This document shows positions 1 through 5,195 of a stretch of 5,770 nt of DNA, piece after piece. The stretch spans positions 1 through 5,770 of the forward strand of contig CALWXI010000012.1 in assembly GCA_944385455.1 (NCBI GenBank). Direction: 5' to 3'. Source of the DNA: an uncultured Oscillospiraceae bacterium. Its GTDB lineage: Bacteria; Bacillota; Clostridia; Oscillospirales; Oscillospiraceae. The notes under the pieces were generated by a model. That model worked only from the letters and a program-made list of their open reading frames with translations, had not been told where the DNA came from and ran no database searches. The position numbers were made by a program, and so were the translations under genes. The first letter of the stretch is position 1, and the number at the start of each line of letters is the position of its first letter.

Positions 1-565
1 TCTCCGCGCCGAAGTCCACGTACGCCTCGTCCACGATCACCAGCCGGTCCGGGTCGGCGTCCAGCAACCGCTGGATCTCGGAGCGGGGCACGGCCATGCC
101 GGTGGGGGCGTTGGGATTGGCGATGAGGATGGTGCCGGGGAAGTCCATGTAGTCGTCCACGTGCAGCGTGAAATCCTCCCGCAGGGGCACGATGGTGGTG
201 TCCACGCCGAAGAGGGCGCTTTGGGCCTTGTAGAAGCCGTAGGTGATGTCCGCATAGGCCGCGCCCTTTCCGCAGAAGGCACAGAAGGCGAAGGCCAGGA
301 TCTCGTCGGAGCCGTTGGCGGAGAGGATGTTTTCCGGCTGAAGCCCGTACCGGGCGGCCAGGGCGGCGTTGAGGCGGCCGCAGGTGGGGTCGGAGTACAG
401 GTTCAGCTTTCGGATCTCCGCCCGGGAGACGGCCTGGAGCACCTTGGGGGAGGGGGGAAAGGGGCTCTCGTTGGTGTTGAGCTTGATATAGGCCTGGTCC
501 TGGGGCTGTTCGCCGGGGGTATAGGGCGCCAGCGCGGCGGCCCGGGAAGAGAGAAAGCGGCTCAT
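1..565 (-). CDS. hisC: Histidinol-phosphate aminotransferase, N-terminal 188 residues (cut by window edge)
   Basis: PLP-dependent aminotransferase (fold type I, class I/II) that interconverts imidazole-acetol phosphate plus glutamate and histidinol phosphate plus 2-oxoglutarate in cytosolic histidine synthesis. The visible part begins MSRFLSSRAA. It carries NTNESP (residues 30-35), LYSDP (56-60), NGSDE (84-88, PLP phosphate region), NPNAPTG (150-156, the family hallmark with its PLP-contacting Asn) and DEAYVDF (179-185, Asp contacting the pyridine nitrogen). The PLP lysine and the C-terminal half lie beyond position 1. The ATG overlaps the hisD stop as ATGA, and AGGAGGTG lies 5 bases upstream, which fixes the start. 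HisC-like enzymes sometimes also serve aromatic amino acid synthesis, but the place directly after hisD makes the histidine role very likely. The reading frame is intact throughout. Confidence 0.95.
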   Translation of the reverse strand, partial: MSRFLSSRAAALAPYTPGEQPQDQAYIKLNTNESPFPPSPKVLQAVSRAEIRKLNLYSDPTCGRLNAALAARYGLQPENILSANGSDEILAFAFCAFCGKGAAYADITYGFYKAQSALFGVDTTIVPLREDFTLHVDDYMDFPGTILIANPNAPTGMAVPRSEIQRLLDADPDRLVIVDEAYVDFGAE

Positions 566-1854
566 GGGAACACCTCCTGTGAAGTCTGACGGATCAGCAC
601 GGAACGGGCGTGGGCCTCCAGGCCCTCCCGCCGGGCAAAATCGGCAATGCGCTCCGCCACCGGAGCCAGCGCCGACTGGTCATAATAAAGGAAGCTGGAG
701 CGCTTGACGAAATCGTCCACCCCAAGGGGGCTGGAGAACCGGGCGGTGCCGGAGGTAGGCAGGGTGTGGTTGGGCCCGGCGAAATAGTCCCCCAGGGCCT
801 CCGGCGCGGTGCGGCCCAGGAAGATGCTGCCGGCGTTGCGCACCCGGGGCAGCAGGGCAAAGGGATCGTCCACACACAGCTCCAGATGCTCCGGCGCGAT
901 GGCGTTGGCGGCCTCCAGGGCCTGATCCAGACTGCCGGTGACGATGATCTTGCTGTTTTCCTCGATGGCCCGGCGGGCCACGCCGCAGCGGGGCAGCAGG
1001 GCCAGCTGCCGTTCCACCTCCGCCTGGACGGACTGCGCCAATTCAGGACTGTCCGTCACCAGCACGGCGCAGGCCCGCACGTCGTGCTCGGCCTGGCTGA
1101 GAAGATCCGCCGCCACCCAGGCGGGATCGGACTTCCCGTCGGAGAGCACCAGGATCTCGCTGGGACCGGCGATCATGTCGATGGCCACCTGGCCGAACAC
1201 CTTGCGCTTGGCGGTGGCCACGAAGATGCCGCCGGGGCCCACGATCTTGTCCACCCGGGGGATGCTCTCCGTGCCGTAGGCCAGAGCGGCCACCGCCTGG
1301 GCGCCGCCCACCCGGAACACCCGGGTAGCGCCTGCAATGGACGCCGCAGCCAGAGCGGCGGGGCTGACGGTGCCGCCGGCAGCCGGCGGCGTCACCAGCA
1401 CGATCTCCGCCACCCCGGCGATGCGGGCGGGGATGACGTTCATCAAGATGGTGGAGGGGAAGGCCTCGGGGCTGCGGGGCACACAGATGCCCACCTTCTG
1501 GATGGGGGTGTACCGCTGGCCCATGACGATGCCGGGACGGTCCGCCAGGACGAAATCCTGATGGACCTGCCGGGCATGGAAGCGGCGGATGTTCTCCGCC
1601 GCCATCTTCAGCGTGGCGAGAAAATCCGGCCCTACGGTCTCCCGGGCCGCGTCCAGCTCCGCCCGGGAGACTTCCAGATCACCGATCTCCGCGCCGTCAA
1701 AGCGGCGGGTATAGTCCCGCAGGGCGTCGTCGCCCCGGGCGCGGACCTCACGCAGGATCTCATCCACGGCGGCGTCCACATCCGCCTCGGCCCGGATGTC
1801 CCGGTTCAGGATCTGTTCCGGAGAGAGCTGATCGAACTGATAAATGGGGATCAC
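562..1854 (-). CDS. hisD: Histidinol dehydrogenase
   Basis: Zn- and NAD-dependent enzyme that oxidises L-histidinol to L-histidine in two steps, the last reactions of the pathway. The protein has 430 residues, normal for the family. Expected catalytic and metal residues are visible: Q254 and H257 in SQAEHD, E322-H323 in PEHLEL, D356 in GDYF and H415 in EGLEAHARSV; IDMIAGPSEILV (225-236) is the family signature region. The GTG start is chosen because GGAGGTGA ends 7 bases upstream and GTGA overlaps the preceding stop; residue 1 then starts MIPIYQFDQL, where HisD proteins normally begin. The frame stays open upstream to 2202, but that stretch is antisense-like noise inside the HisG coding region. 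Two conserved loops differ from the usual form: VPRSPEAFPS (125-134) where VPGG-type sequence is usual, and GPGG (206-209) where GPGN is usual. Confidence 0.96.
   Translation of the reverse strand: MIPIYQFDQLSPEQILNRDIRAEADVDAAVDEILREVRARGDDALRDYTRRFDGAEIGDLEVSRAELDAARETVGPDFLATLKMAAENIRRFHARQVHQDFVLADRPGIVMGQRYTPIQKVGICVPRSPEAFPSTILMNVIPARIAGVAEIVLVTPPAAGGTVSPAALAAASIAGATRVFRVGGAQAVAALAYGTESIPRVDKIVGPGGIFVATAKRKVFGQVAIDMIAGPSEILVLSDGKSDPAWVAADLLSQAEHDVRACAVLVTDSPELAQSVQAEVERQLALLPRCGVARRAIEENSKIIVTGSLDQALEAANAIAPEHLELCVDDPFALLPRVRNAGSIFLGRTAPEALGDYFAGPNHTLPTSGTARFSSPLGVDDFVKRSSFLYYDQSALAPVAERIADFARREGLEAHARSVLIRQTSQEVFP
571..578 (-). promoter_or_regulatory. Ribosome binding site of hisC, inside the hisD coding end
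   Basis: AGGAGGTG on the minus strand lies 5 bases before the hisC ATG at 565, within the last codons of hisD. It supports the ATGA-overlap start and coupled translation. Confidence 0.85.
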
Positions 1855-3425
1855 TGTTCCGTCACCTCCGCCAGTTTCTGCACCAATGCCGCGATTTCCC
1901 GGTGCTTGAACTGATAGCTGGCCCGGTTGGCGATGAACCGGGCGGAAATGGGCATGAATTCCGTCAGGACCTTCAGGTTGTTCTCCCGCAGGGTGGTACC
2001 GGTCTCCACGATGTCCACGATCACATCGGACAGACCCAGGATGGGGGCCAGCTCGATGGAGCCGTTGAGCTTGATGATGTCGATGTCCCGGCCCTGGGCG
2101 GCGTAGTACCGCTTGGCGATGTTCACGAACTTGGTGGCTACCCGCAGCGCCCGGCCGGGGTCGTCGGCAAAATCCTTGGGTCCGGCCACGCACATCCGGC
2201 ACTTGCCAAGGCCTGTGTCCAGCAGCTCATAGACGTCGGCACCGGACTCAGCCAGAATGTCCTTGCCCACGATGCCGATGTCCGCCGCGCCGTGCTCCAC
2301 ATAAATGGCCACGTCGCTGGGCTTGACCAGGAAGTAGCGGATGCCCGCCTCGGGGTTCTCCACCACCAGTTTCCGGGTGTCGCTGTAATTTTCGGGGCAG
2401 CCATAGCCCACCCCCGCCAGCAGATCGTAGACCTTGTCGCCCAGACGGCCCTTGGGCAGGGCCACGGACAGCATGGTCCGTCCGCTTTGGGGAACGGGAT
2501 CGCTCATGCGCTCCAGCTCATCCAGATACAGGGCAAAGCCCACAGCCCTGCCGCCGGGACGGAACTGGGCGGCCAGGGGGTCATAGCGCCCGCCCCGCAG
2601 CACTGCCCGGGGCAGACCCTCCAGATATCCCTGCATCACCAGGCCGTTGTAGTACTCCATGTCGTTGGCCAGAGACAGATCCAGCGTCACCGCGCCAGCC
2701 CGGTCCTCCTGGGCCAGTGCCTGACACAGCGTCCGCAGCTCTGTCAGGGCGTCACCCATGGCGGCATTGAGGGCCAGGGGCTCTGCAGCCGCCAGCACGT
2801 CCTCCCAGCTTCCTGCCAGGGTGCTGAGGCGGCACAGGGCATCGGTGCCCCGGCGGGGAAGCCCCGCCTCCGCGGCATATTTTTGCAGCTCGTGGGCATT
2901 CTTGTCCCGGATGCAGGTCAGAAGCCTGGGCCGCAGGGTCTCGGGCGCGCCCACGGCGTCAAAAAGGCCGGTGACAAAGCCCATGTGGCTCAGCTCCAGT
3001 ACGAAGGGCCGTCCCGTGGCCTGCAGGCTCCGGATGGCCAGGGACACCGTCTGGACGGTGACCTCATCGTCCACGCGGCCAATGCACTCCAGGCCCATCT
3101 GGCTGATCTCCTGGAAGGTGTGGCTCTCCTGACTGGGACGGTAAACATTTTCCAGATAGTAATACCGGCCGCAGCCGCCGGGCTCTACCTGGGCATTTTT
3201 GGCAATGGAGAGGGTCACATCCGGCTTCAGAGCCAGAAGCCGCCCGTCCAGATCCGTGAACGTGATGACCTGTTCGCTGGAGAGGAAACGGCGGTTCTCC
3301 TGGTAGAGACCGTACTCCTCAAAGCGGCCCATGCGGTATTGGCGGAATCCCGCTTCTTCATACAGTAAGCGCAGCTGCAGAGAGACCCGCTCCTGGGGAC
3401 GCAGCATGTCGAGATCCAGTTCCAT
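1851..3425 (-). CDS. hisZG: HisZ-HisG fusion: ATP phosphoribosyltransferase regulatory and catalytic subunits in one chain
   Basis: First enzyme of histidine synthesis: PRPP plus ATP gives N1-(5-phosphoribosyl)-ATP. The 524-residue chain has two parts. Residues 1 to about 308 are HisZ-like, related to the class II histidyl-tRNA synthetase core: LKPDVTLSIAK (67-76 region), YYLENVYR (89-96), RGGRYDPL (277-284) and AVGFALYLDEL (294-304). Residues about 317 to 524 are a short-form HisG: VALPKGRL (321-328), EHGAADIGIVGKDIL (377-391), LNGSIELAPILG (453-464) and the PRPP-binding loop ETGTTLRENN (474-483). There is no C-terminal ACT-like domain, as expected of a HisZ-dependent enzyme. In other bacteria HisZ and short HisG are separate proteins forming a hetero-octamer; here a short linker (about 305-317) joins them. 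The start is the ATG at 3425 with AAGGAGG 9 bases upstream; an in-frame ATG at 3470 has no such site and lies upstream of the predicted transcript start. It is the first gene of the operon. Confidence 0.95.
   Translation of the reverse strand: MELDLDMLRPQERVSLQLRLLYEEAGFRQYRMGRFEEYGLYQENRRFLSSEQVITFTDLDGRLLALKPDVTLSIAKNAQVEPGGCGRYYYLENVYRPSQESHTFQEISQMGLECIGRVDDEVTVQTVSLAIRSLQATGRPFVLELSHMGFVTGLFDAVGAPETLRPRLLTCIRDKNAHELQKYAAEAGLPRRGTDALCRLSTLAGSWEDVLAAAEPLALNAAMGDALTELRTLCQALAQEDRAGAVTLDLSLANDMEYYNGLVMQGYLEGLPRAVLRGGRYDPLAAQFRPGGRAVGFALYLDELERMSDPVPQSGRTMLSVALPKGRLGDKVYDLLAGVGYGCPENYSDTRKLVVENPEAGIRYFLVKPSDVAIYVEHGAADIGIVGKDILAESGADVYELLDTGLGKCRMCVAGPKDFADDPGRALRVATKFVNIAKRYYAAQGRDIDIIKLNGSIELAPILGLSDVIVDIVETGTTLRENNLKVLTEFMPISARFIANRASYQFKHREIAALVQKLAEVTEQ
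1862..1869 (-). promoter_or_regulatory. Ribosome binding site of hisD, inside the hisZG coding end
   Basis: GGAGGTGA on the minus strand ends 7 bases before the GTG at 1854. It lies in the last codons of hisZG and, with the GTGA stop/start overlap, decides the otherwise ambiguous hisD start and points to translational coupling. Confidence 0.85.
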
Positions 3426-3434
3426 AAGGGAGAT

Positions 3435-3441
3435 CCTCCTT
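3435..3441 (-). promoter_or_regulatory. Ribosome binding site of hisZG
   Basis: AAGGAGG on the minus strand lies 9 bases before the ATG at 3425. It selects this ATG over the in-frame one at 3470. Confidence 0.85.
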
Positions 3442-3443
3442 GC

Positions 3444-3458
3444 CGGGGCGCCGCCCCG
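3444..3458 (-). other. GC-rich hairpin in the his leader, 2 bases from the ribosome binding site
   Basis: CGGGGC and GCCCCG form a perfect 6-bp stem with a 3-base loop in the short leader between the predicted transcript start (about 3466) and the Shine-Dalgarno sequence. It ends 2 bases before AAGGAGG. It could stabilise the 5' end or affect ribosome access. No T-run follows, so it is not an intrinsic terminator, and the leader is far too short for a T-box. Confidence 0.5.
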
Positions 3459-3472
3459 TGGTAATGCCATTC

Positions 3473-3501
3473 ATTTTACTTTCTTTTGCTAATAAAGTAA
3501 A
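3473..3501 (-). promoter_or_regulatory. Predicted sigma-A promoter of the his operon
   Basis: On the minus strand TTTACT (3501-3496, 4 of 6 to TTGACA) is followed after exactly 17 bases by TAAAAT (3478-3473, 5 of 6 to TATAAT). The transcript would start near 3466 and give a leader of about 40 bases ahead of hisZG. It sits in an A+T-rich island within G+C-rich surroundings, which supports it. No transcription evidence is available. Confidence 0.65.
3475..3501. promoter_or_regulatory. Inverted repeat overlapping the his promoter, candidate repressor operator
   Basis: TTTACTTT (3475-3482) and AAAGTAAA (3494-3501) are perfect 8-base complements separated by 11 bases. The arms cover the predicted -35 box and most of the -10 box, so a bound dimer would block RNA polymerase. 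A TrpR-family regulator of the YerC/HisR kind, which controls his genes in some Firmicutes, is one possible ligand; that is inference and no regulator gene is in the window. Confidence 0.55.
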
Positions 3502-3547
3502 GTGATAATTCGCTACCATGAGAGATTTTCTGATTTGCACAAAGACG

Positions 3548-3565
3548 CGCCGCCTGACAGCGGCG
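3548..3565 (-). terminator. Possible weak intrinsic terminator after the lipoprotein gene
   Basis: Reading the minus strand, CGCCGC, a 6-base loop and GCGGCG form a perfect 6-bp GC stem beginning 10 bases after the TAA at 3578-3576. The following bases (CGTCTTTGTG) contain only a short broken T-run, so termination would be weak and some read-through into the his operon is possible. Confidence 0.4.
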
Positions 3566-3575
3566 TTCCGTGCCG

Positions 3576-4625
3576 TTATGCCAGTGTTTCCAATCGCCGG
3601 GCGGCGTTCAAGGCGCCTTCGGGAGCCGCGGCGTAGCCGGAGGTGCCGAATACCGCCTGCGTCAGCTGCCGGGCCTCCTCCCCGGCGGAACTGGTGAGGG
3701 TTTCTATGGCTGCCGCCAGAGCCTGAGCAAACCGGGAATCGGACAGTGTGCTGCTGTCGGGCCGTACCGCCGCAGCCATGTCGTAGAATCGTTCTGTCAG
3801 GCCTGCCACAGAAACTTCCTCCCAAAGCGGTGCGGTACGGCCCAGGCCGCTGTCACCCCACTGATCCAGCTCGTCGGGGGACAAGGTCCAGAGATTGGCC
3901 CAGCGGTCCCGCAGAGACGCGTCCATGGGAAAGAGGTCAATCTCGCCTGCGGCGGCAGCTTTCAGCAGCGCGGTCCCGTCGCCGAATACGGTCACCTCCG
4001 GCAGGTCGGAGAGGGTGCTGCCCTCATAGTGGTCTGCCAGCCAGAGATCCACGGCTTGGCGGCAGAGCAGAGAGTCTTCCCGCAGAACGCCCCAGCGGGC
4101 CCGGGTCAGTTCCTCCCAGGTCAGATCCCCGGCCCGGCCGGCCAAATTGCGGCCGTATTCTGTGGGAGCGGTGCAGATCAGGCCCTGATGGCCTGCCGCG
4201 GTCTGTCCGCTGCCGGTGTTCCAGTTTTCCAATTCTGTACCGCAGTCCTGAAAGGAGGGGCCGGAGAGCAGGATCACAGGGACATCCTCCGGCTGTTGGA
4301 TCAGGTCCTGGACGGGGAAAAAGGCCAGATCCACGCTGCCCTGAGTCAGGGCCTGGGCCGTGGCGGCATGGGAGGAGCCAACCGTGATCCGGATCTCCCC
4401 GACAGTCACGCCCTGATCTGTCAATGCCTGCTGCAGCAGGGCCGGCAGGTTTTTGACCGCCTGACGCAGCGCATCGGCATCCTGCCCGTCACGGGAAATC
4501 TCCACAGCCAGGGTCTCCAGTGCCAGTGAATCGTTTTCCTCCTGAGGAGGCTCCTGAGCCGGGGCGCCCGCGCAGCCGGAGAGCAGCAGAGCGGCAGTTG
4601 TCAACAACAGGAAAACTCTTTTCAT
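3576..4625 (-). CDS. PhnD-like substrate-binding lipoprotein (phosphate/phosphonate-type ABC transporter family)
   Basis: A 349-residue exported protein. Residues 1-18 form a lipoprotein signal peptide: MKR, a hydrophobic run, and the lipobox LSGC with the lipidated Cys at 18; an acidic, Pro/Gln-rich tether follows (19-33). The mature part resembles periplasmic-binding-like proteins of the PhnD type: RITVGSSHAATAQALTQGSV (79-98) then DLAFFPVQDL (99-108) fits the segment that normally reads as 'repeated sampling, then D-x-A-W/F-F/G', and TEYGRN (155-160), WGVLREDS (178-185) and LLKAAAAGEIDLFPMD (220-235) fit the second lobe. It would sit on the outer face of the membrane and bind a small anionic or other solute; the ligand cannot be read from sequence. 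The start at 4625 has AAAAGGAG 5 bases upstream. The same frame is open to 4772, but the signal peptide and ribosome binding site argue for 4625. No permease or ATPase gene is adjacent within the window. Confidence 0.75.
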   Translation of the reverse strand: MKRVFLLLTTAALLLSGCAGAPAQEPPQEENDSLALETLAVEISRDGQDADALRQAVKNLPALLQQALTDQGVTVGEIRITVGSSHAATAQALTQGSVDLAFFPVQDLIQQPEDVPVILLSGPSFQDCGTELENWNTGSGQTAAGHQGLICTAPTEYGRNLAGRAGDLTWEELTRARWGVLREDSLLCRQAVDLWLADHYEGSTLSDLPEVTVFGDGTALLKAAAAGEIDLFPMDASLRDRWANLWTLSPDELDQWGDSGLGRTAPLWEEVSVAGLTERFYDMAAAVRPDSSTLSDSRFAQALAAAIETLTSSAGEEARQLTQAVFGTSGYAAAPEGALNAARRLETLA

Positions 4626-4630
4626 ATATG

Positions 4631-4638
4631 CTCCTTTT
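4631..4638 (-). promoter_or_regulatory. Ribosome binding site of the lipoprotein gene
   Basis: AAAAGGAG on the minus strand lies 5 bases before the ATG at 4625. It places the start at the signal peptide rather than at the upstream in-frame ATG at 4772. Confidence 0.8.
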
Positions 4639-4669
4639 CCGGGCGGCCGCTGGACTTTCCGGGGCCGCT
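4636..4669. repeat. Imperfect tandem direct repeat in the lipoprotein/cupin intergenic region
   Basis: TTTCCGGGCGGCCGCT (4636-4651) and TTTCCGGGGCCGCT (4656-4669) are the same sequence apart from a 2-base indel, with starts 20 bases apart, about two helical turns. They flank and overlap the predicted plus-strand -35 box (4651-4656). The unit may be a paired regulator site or a small local duplication. Confidence 0.55.
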
Positions 4670-4679
4670 TTGCTATGAT
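4651..4679 (+). promoter_or_regulatory. Predicted promoter of the cupin gene
   Basis: TGGACT (4651-4656, 4 of 6) and TATGAT (4674-4679, 5 of 6) are 17 bases apart, and TGC directly before the -10 box gives an extended -10. Transcription would start near 4686 and leave a leader of about 77 bases. Confidence 0.55.
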
Positions 4680-4695
4680 GATCGTACTGATAGTG

Positions 4696-4724
4696 ATTCT
4701 ACCATTTTGCCGCCGTCCATGCAA
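4696..4724 (-). promoter_or_regulatory. Predicted promoter of the lipoprotein gene
   Basis: On the minus strand TTGCAT (4724-4719, 3 of 6) and TAGAAT (4701-4696, 5 of 6) are 17 bases apart, and TGG before the -10 box gives an extended -10. The start would be near 4689, leaving a leader of about 64 bases. It faces the predicted cupin promoter. Confidence 0.5.
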
Positions 4725-4762
4725 GGGCGCCGCGGCCAAAGACGGAAAGGGAGGGACATTCC

Positions 4763-5107
4763 ATGTACACACGCTCGGAAAACTGCCCCCGCAAGGACGT
4801 CAGCGTATGGGAGGGCAAGGGCCTGATCCACGTCAAGGATCTGACGGACAAGGAGGGCCTCTACGGTCATGGCCGCCTGTTCACCCATACGGTGGTGGAT
4901 CCGGGCTGCTCCATCGGCTATCATACCCATGATCATGAGACGGAATTCTACTACATCATCAAGGGCGAGGCGGTGTTCAACGACAACGGTACCGAGGTGA
5001 TCCTCCGGGCCGGGGATATCGGCGCCACCGGCTACGGCCAGGGACACGGCCTGGAAAACCGCACCGATGAGCCGGTGGAGATGATCGCGCTGATTATTAC
5101 GGAGTAA
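4763..5107 (+). CDS. Small single-domain cupin protein
   Basis: A 114-residue cytosolic protein with no signal peptide that matches the conserved cupin barrel (cupin_2 type). Cupin motif 1 is visible as GYHTHDHETEFYYIIKGEA (52-70), with H54, H56 and E61 as expected metal ligands and H58 as an extra nearby histidine. Motif 2 is GDIGATGYGQGHGLEN (84-99), with H95 as the fourth ligand and N99; the usual proline of motif 2 is glycine (G90). A divalent metal site therefore looks intact. Such small cupins include isomerases, dioxygenases and sugar- or ligand-binding proteins, and the substrate cannot be told from sequence. The start has AGGGAGGG 7 bases upstream. It is transcribed away from the lipoprotein gene, and the next gene downstream has its own promoter, so it is probably a single-gene unit. 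Confidence 0.88.
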   Translation: MYTRSENCPRKDVSVWEGKGLIHVKDLTDKEGLYGHGRLFTHTVVDPGCSIGYHTHDHETEFYYIIKGEAVFNDNGTEVILRAGDIGATGYGQGHGLENRTDEPVEMIALIITE

Positions 5108-5163
5108 TCGTTTTCACGGCCTGAATTTGGAATCTTTGAACTTTTGACCTCCATTTTGTACAG

Positions 5164-5178
5164 AAAACAGCTGGTTTT
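5164..5178. repeat. Short inverted repeat upstream of the dehydrogenase promoter
   Basis: AAAAC (5164-5168) and GTTTT (5174-5178) are complementary around AGCTG. It ends 17 bases before the -35 box. It may be a regulator site or a weak A+T-rich hairpin; it lacks the GC stem of an intrinsic terminator. Confidence 0.35.
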
Positions 5179-5194
5179 GCATTGCGTTTTGCAT
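5175..5194 (+). repeat. Direct repeat TTTTGCAT x2 just upstream of the -35 box
   Basis: TTTTGCAT occurs at 5175-5182 and 5187-5194 with a 12-base period; the second copy ends one base before the TTGACA box. The position fits an activator site or a proximal UP-type element. Confidence 0.45.
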
Positions 5195-5195
5195 A

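Larger units (their letters stand above)
5108..5195 (+). other. T-tract-rich upstream region of the dehydrogenase promoter, no gene seen
   Basis: This A+T-rich stretch between the cupin stop and the -35 box holds no supported gene and no clear terminator for the cupin transcript. Runs of four T begin at 5142, 5154, 5175 and 5187 (and again at 5207), at steps of 12, 21, 12 and 20 bases, close to whole helical turns. All four upstream runs are followed by G. Phased T-tracts of this sort can bend DNA or act as an UP element; that role is inference. Confidence 0.45.

Noticed and set aside
1481..1510. Compensated frameshift causing VPRSPE in HisD
   Set aside because: Reading the other two frames locally does not restore the usual VPGG loop, and flanking residues are in register on both sides.
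610..1914. Long plus-strand open frame opposite hisD
   Set aside because: It is antisense to a clear HisD with intact catalytic residues, its product is low-complexity Gly/Ala/His-rich, and G+C-rich codon use readily opens such frames.
1855..2202. N-terminal extension of hisD by 116 codons
   Set aside because: It overlaps the PRPP-binding part of HisG, is Arg/His-rich without HisD similarity, and GTG at 1854 has an ideal ribosome binding site.
1902..3368. 488-codon plus-strand open frame opposite hisZG
   Set aside because: It mirrors the codons of a recognisable gene, has no family motifs and no ribosome binding site that I can see.
3426..3470. Upstream in-frame ATG for hisZG at 3470
   Set aside because: It has no Shine-Dalgarno sequence, would start upstream of the predicted transcript start, and the extra 15 residues lie over the leader hairpin and ribosome binding site.
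3426..3575. His T-box riboswitch or attenuator ahead of the his operon
   Set aside because: The predicted leader is about 40 bases, with no Stem I/specifier architecture, no T-box core sequence and no terminator with a T-run.
3570..4529. 319-codon plus-strand open frame opposite the lipoprotein gene
   Set aside because: It is antisense to a gene with a clear lipoprotein signal and ribosome binding site, and shows no recognisable domain.
4626..4772. Upstream in-frame ATG for the lipoprotein at 4772
   Set aside because: It would bury the signal peptide, overlap the cupin start and ignore the AAAAGGAG site before 4625.
5108..5195. Intrinsic terminator after the cupin gene
   Set aside because: The only symmetry (AAAAC and GTTTT around AGCTG) is A+T-rich and short; no GC stem followed by a T-run was found.
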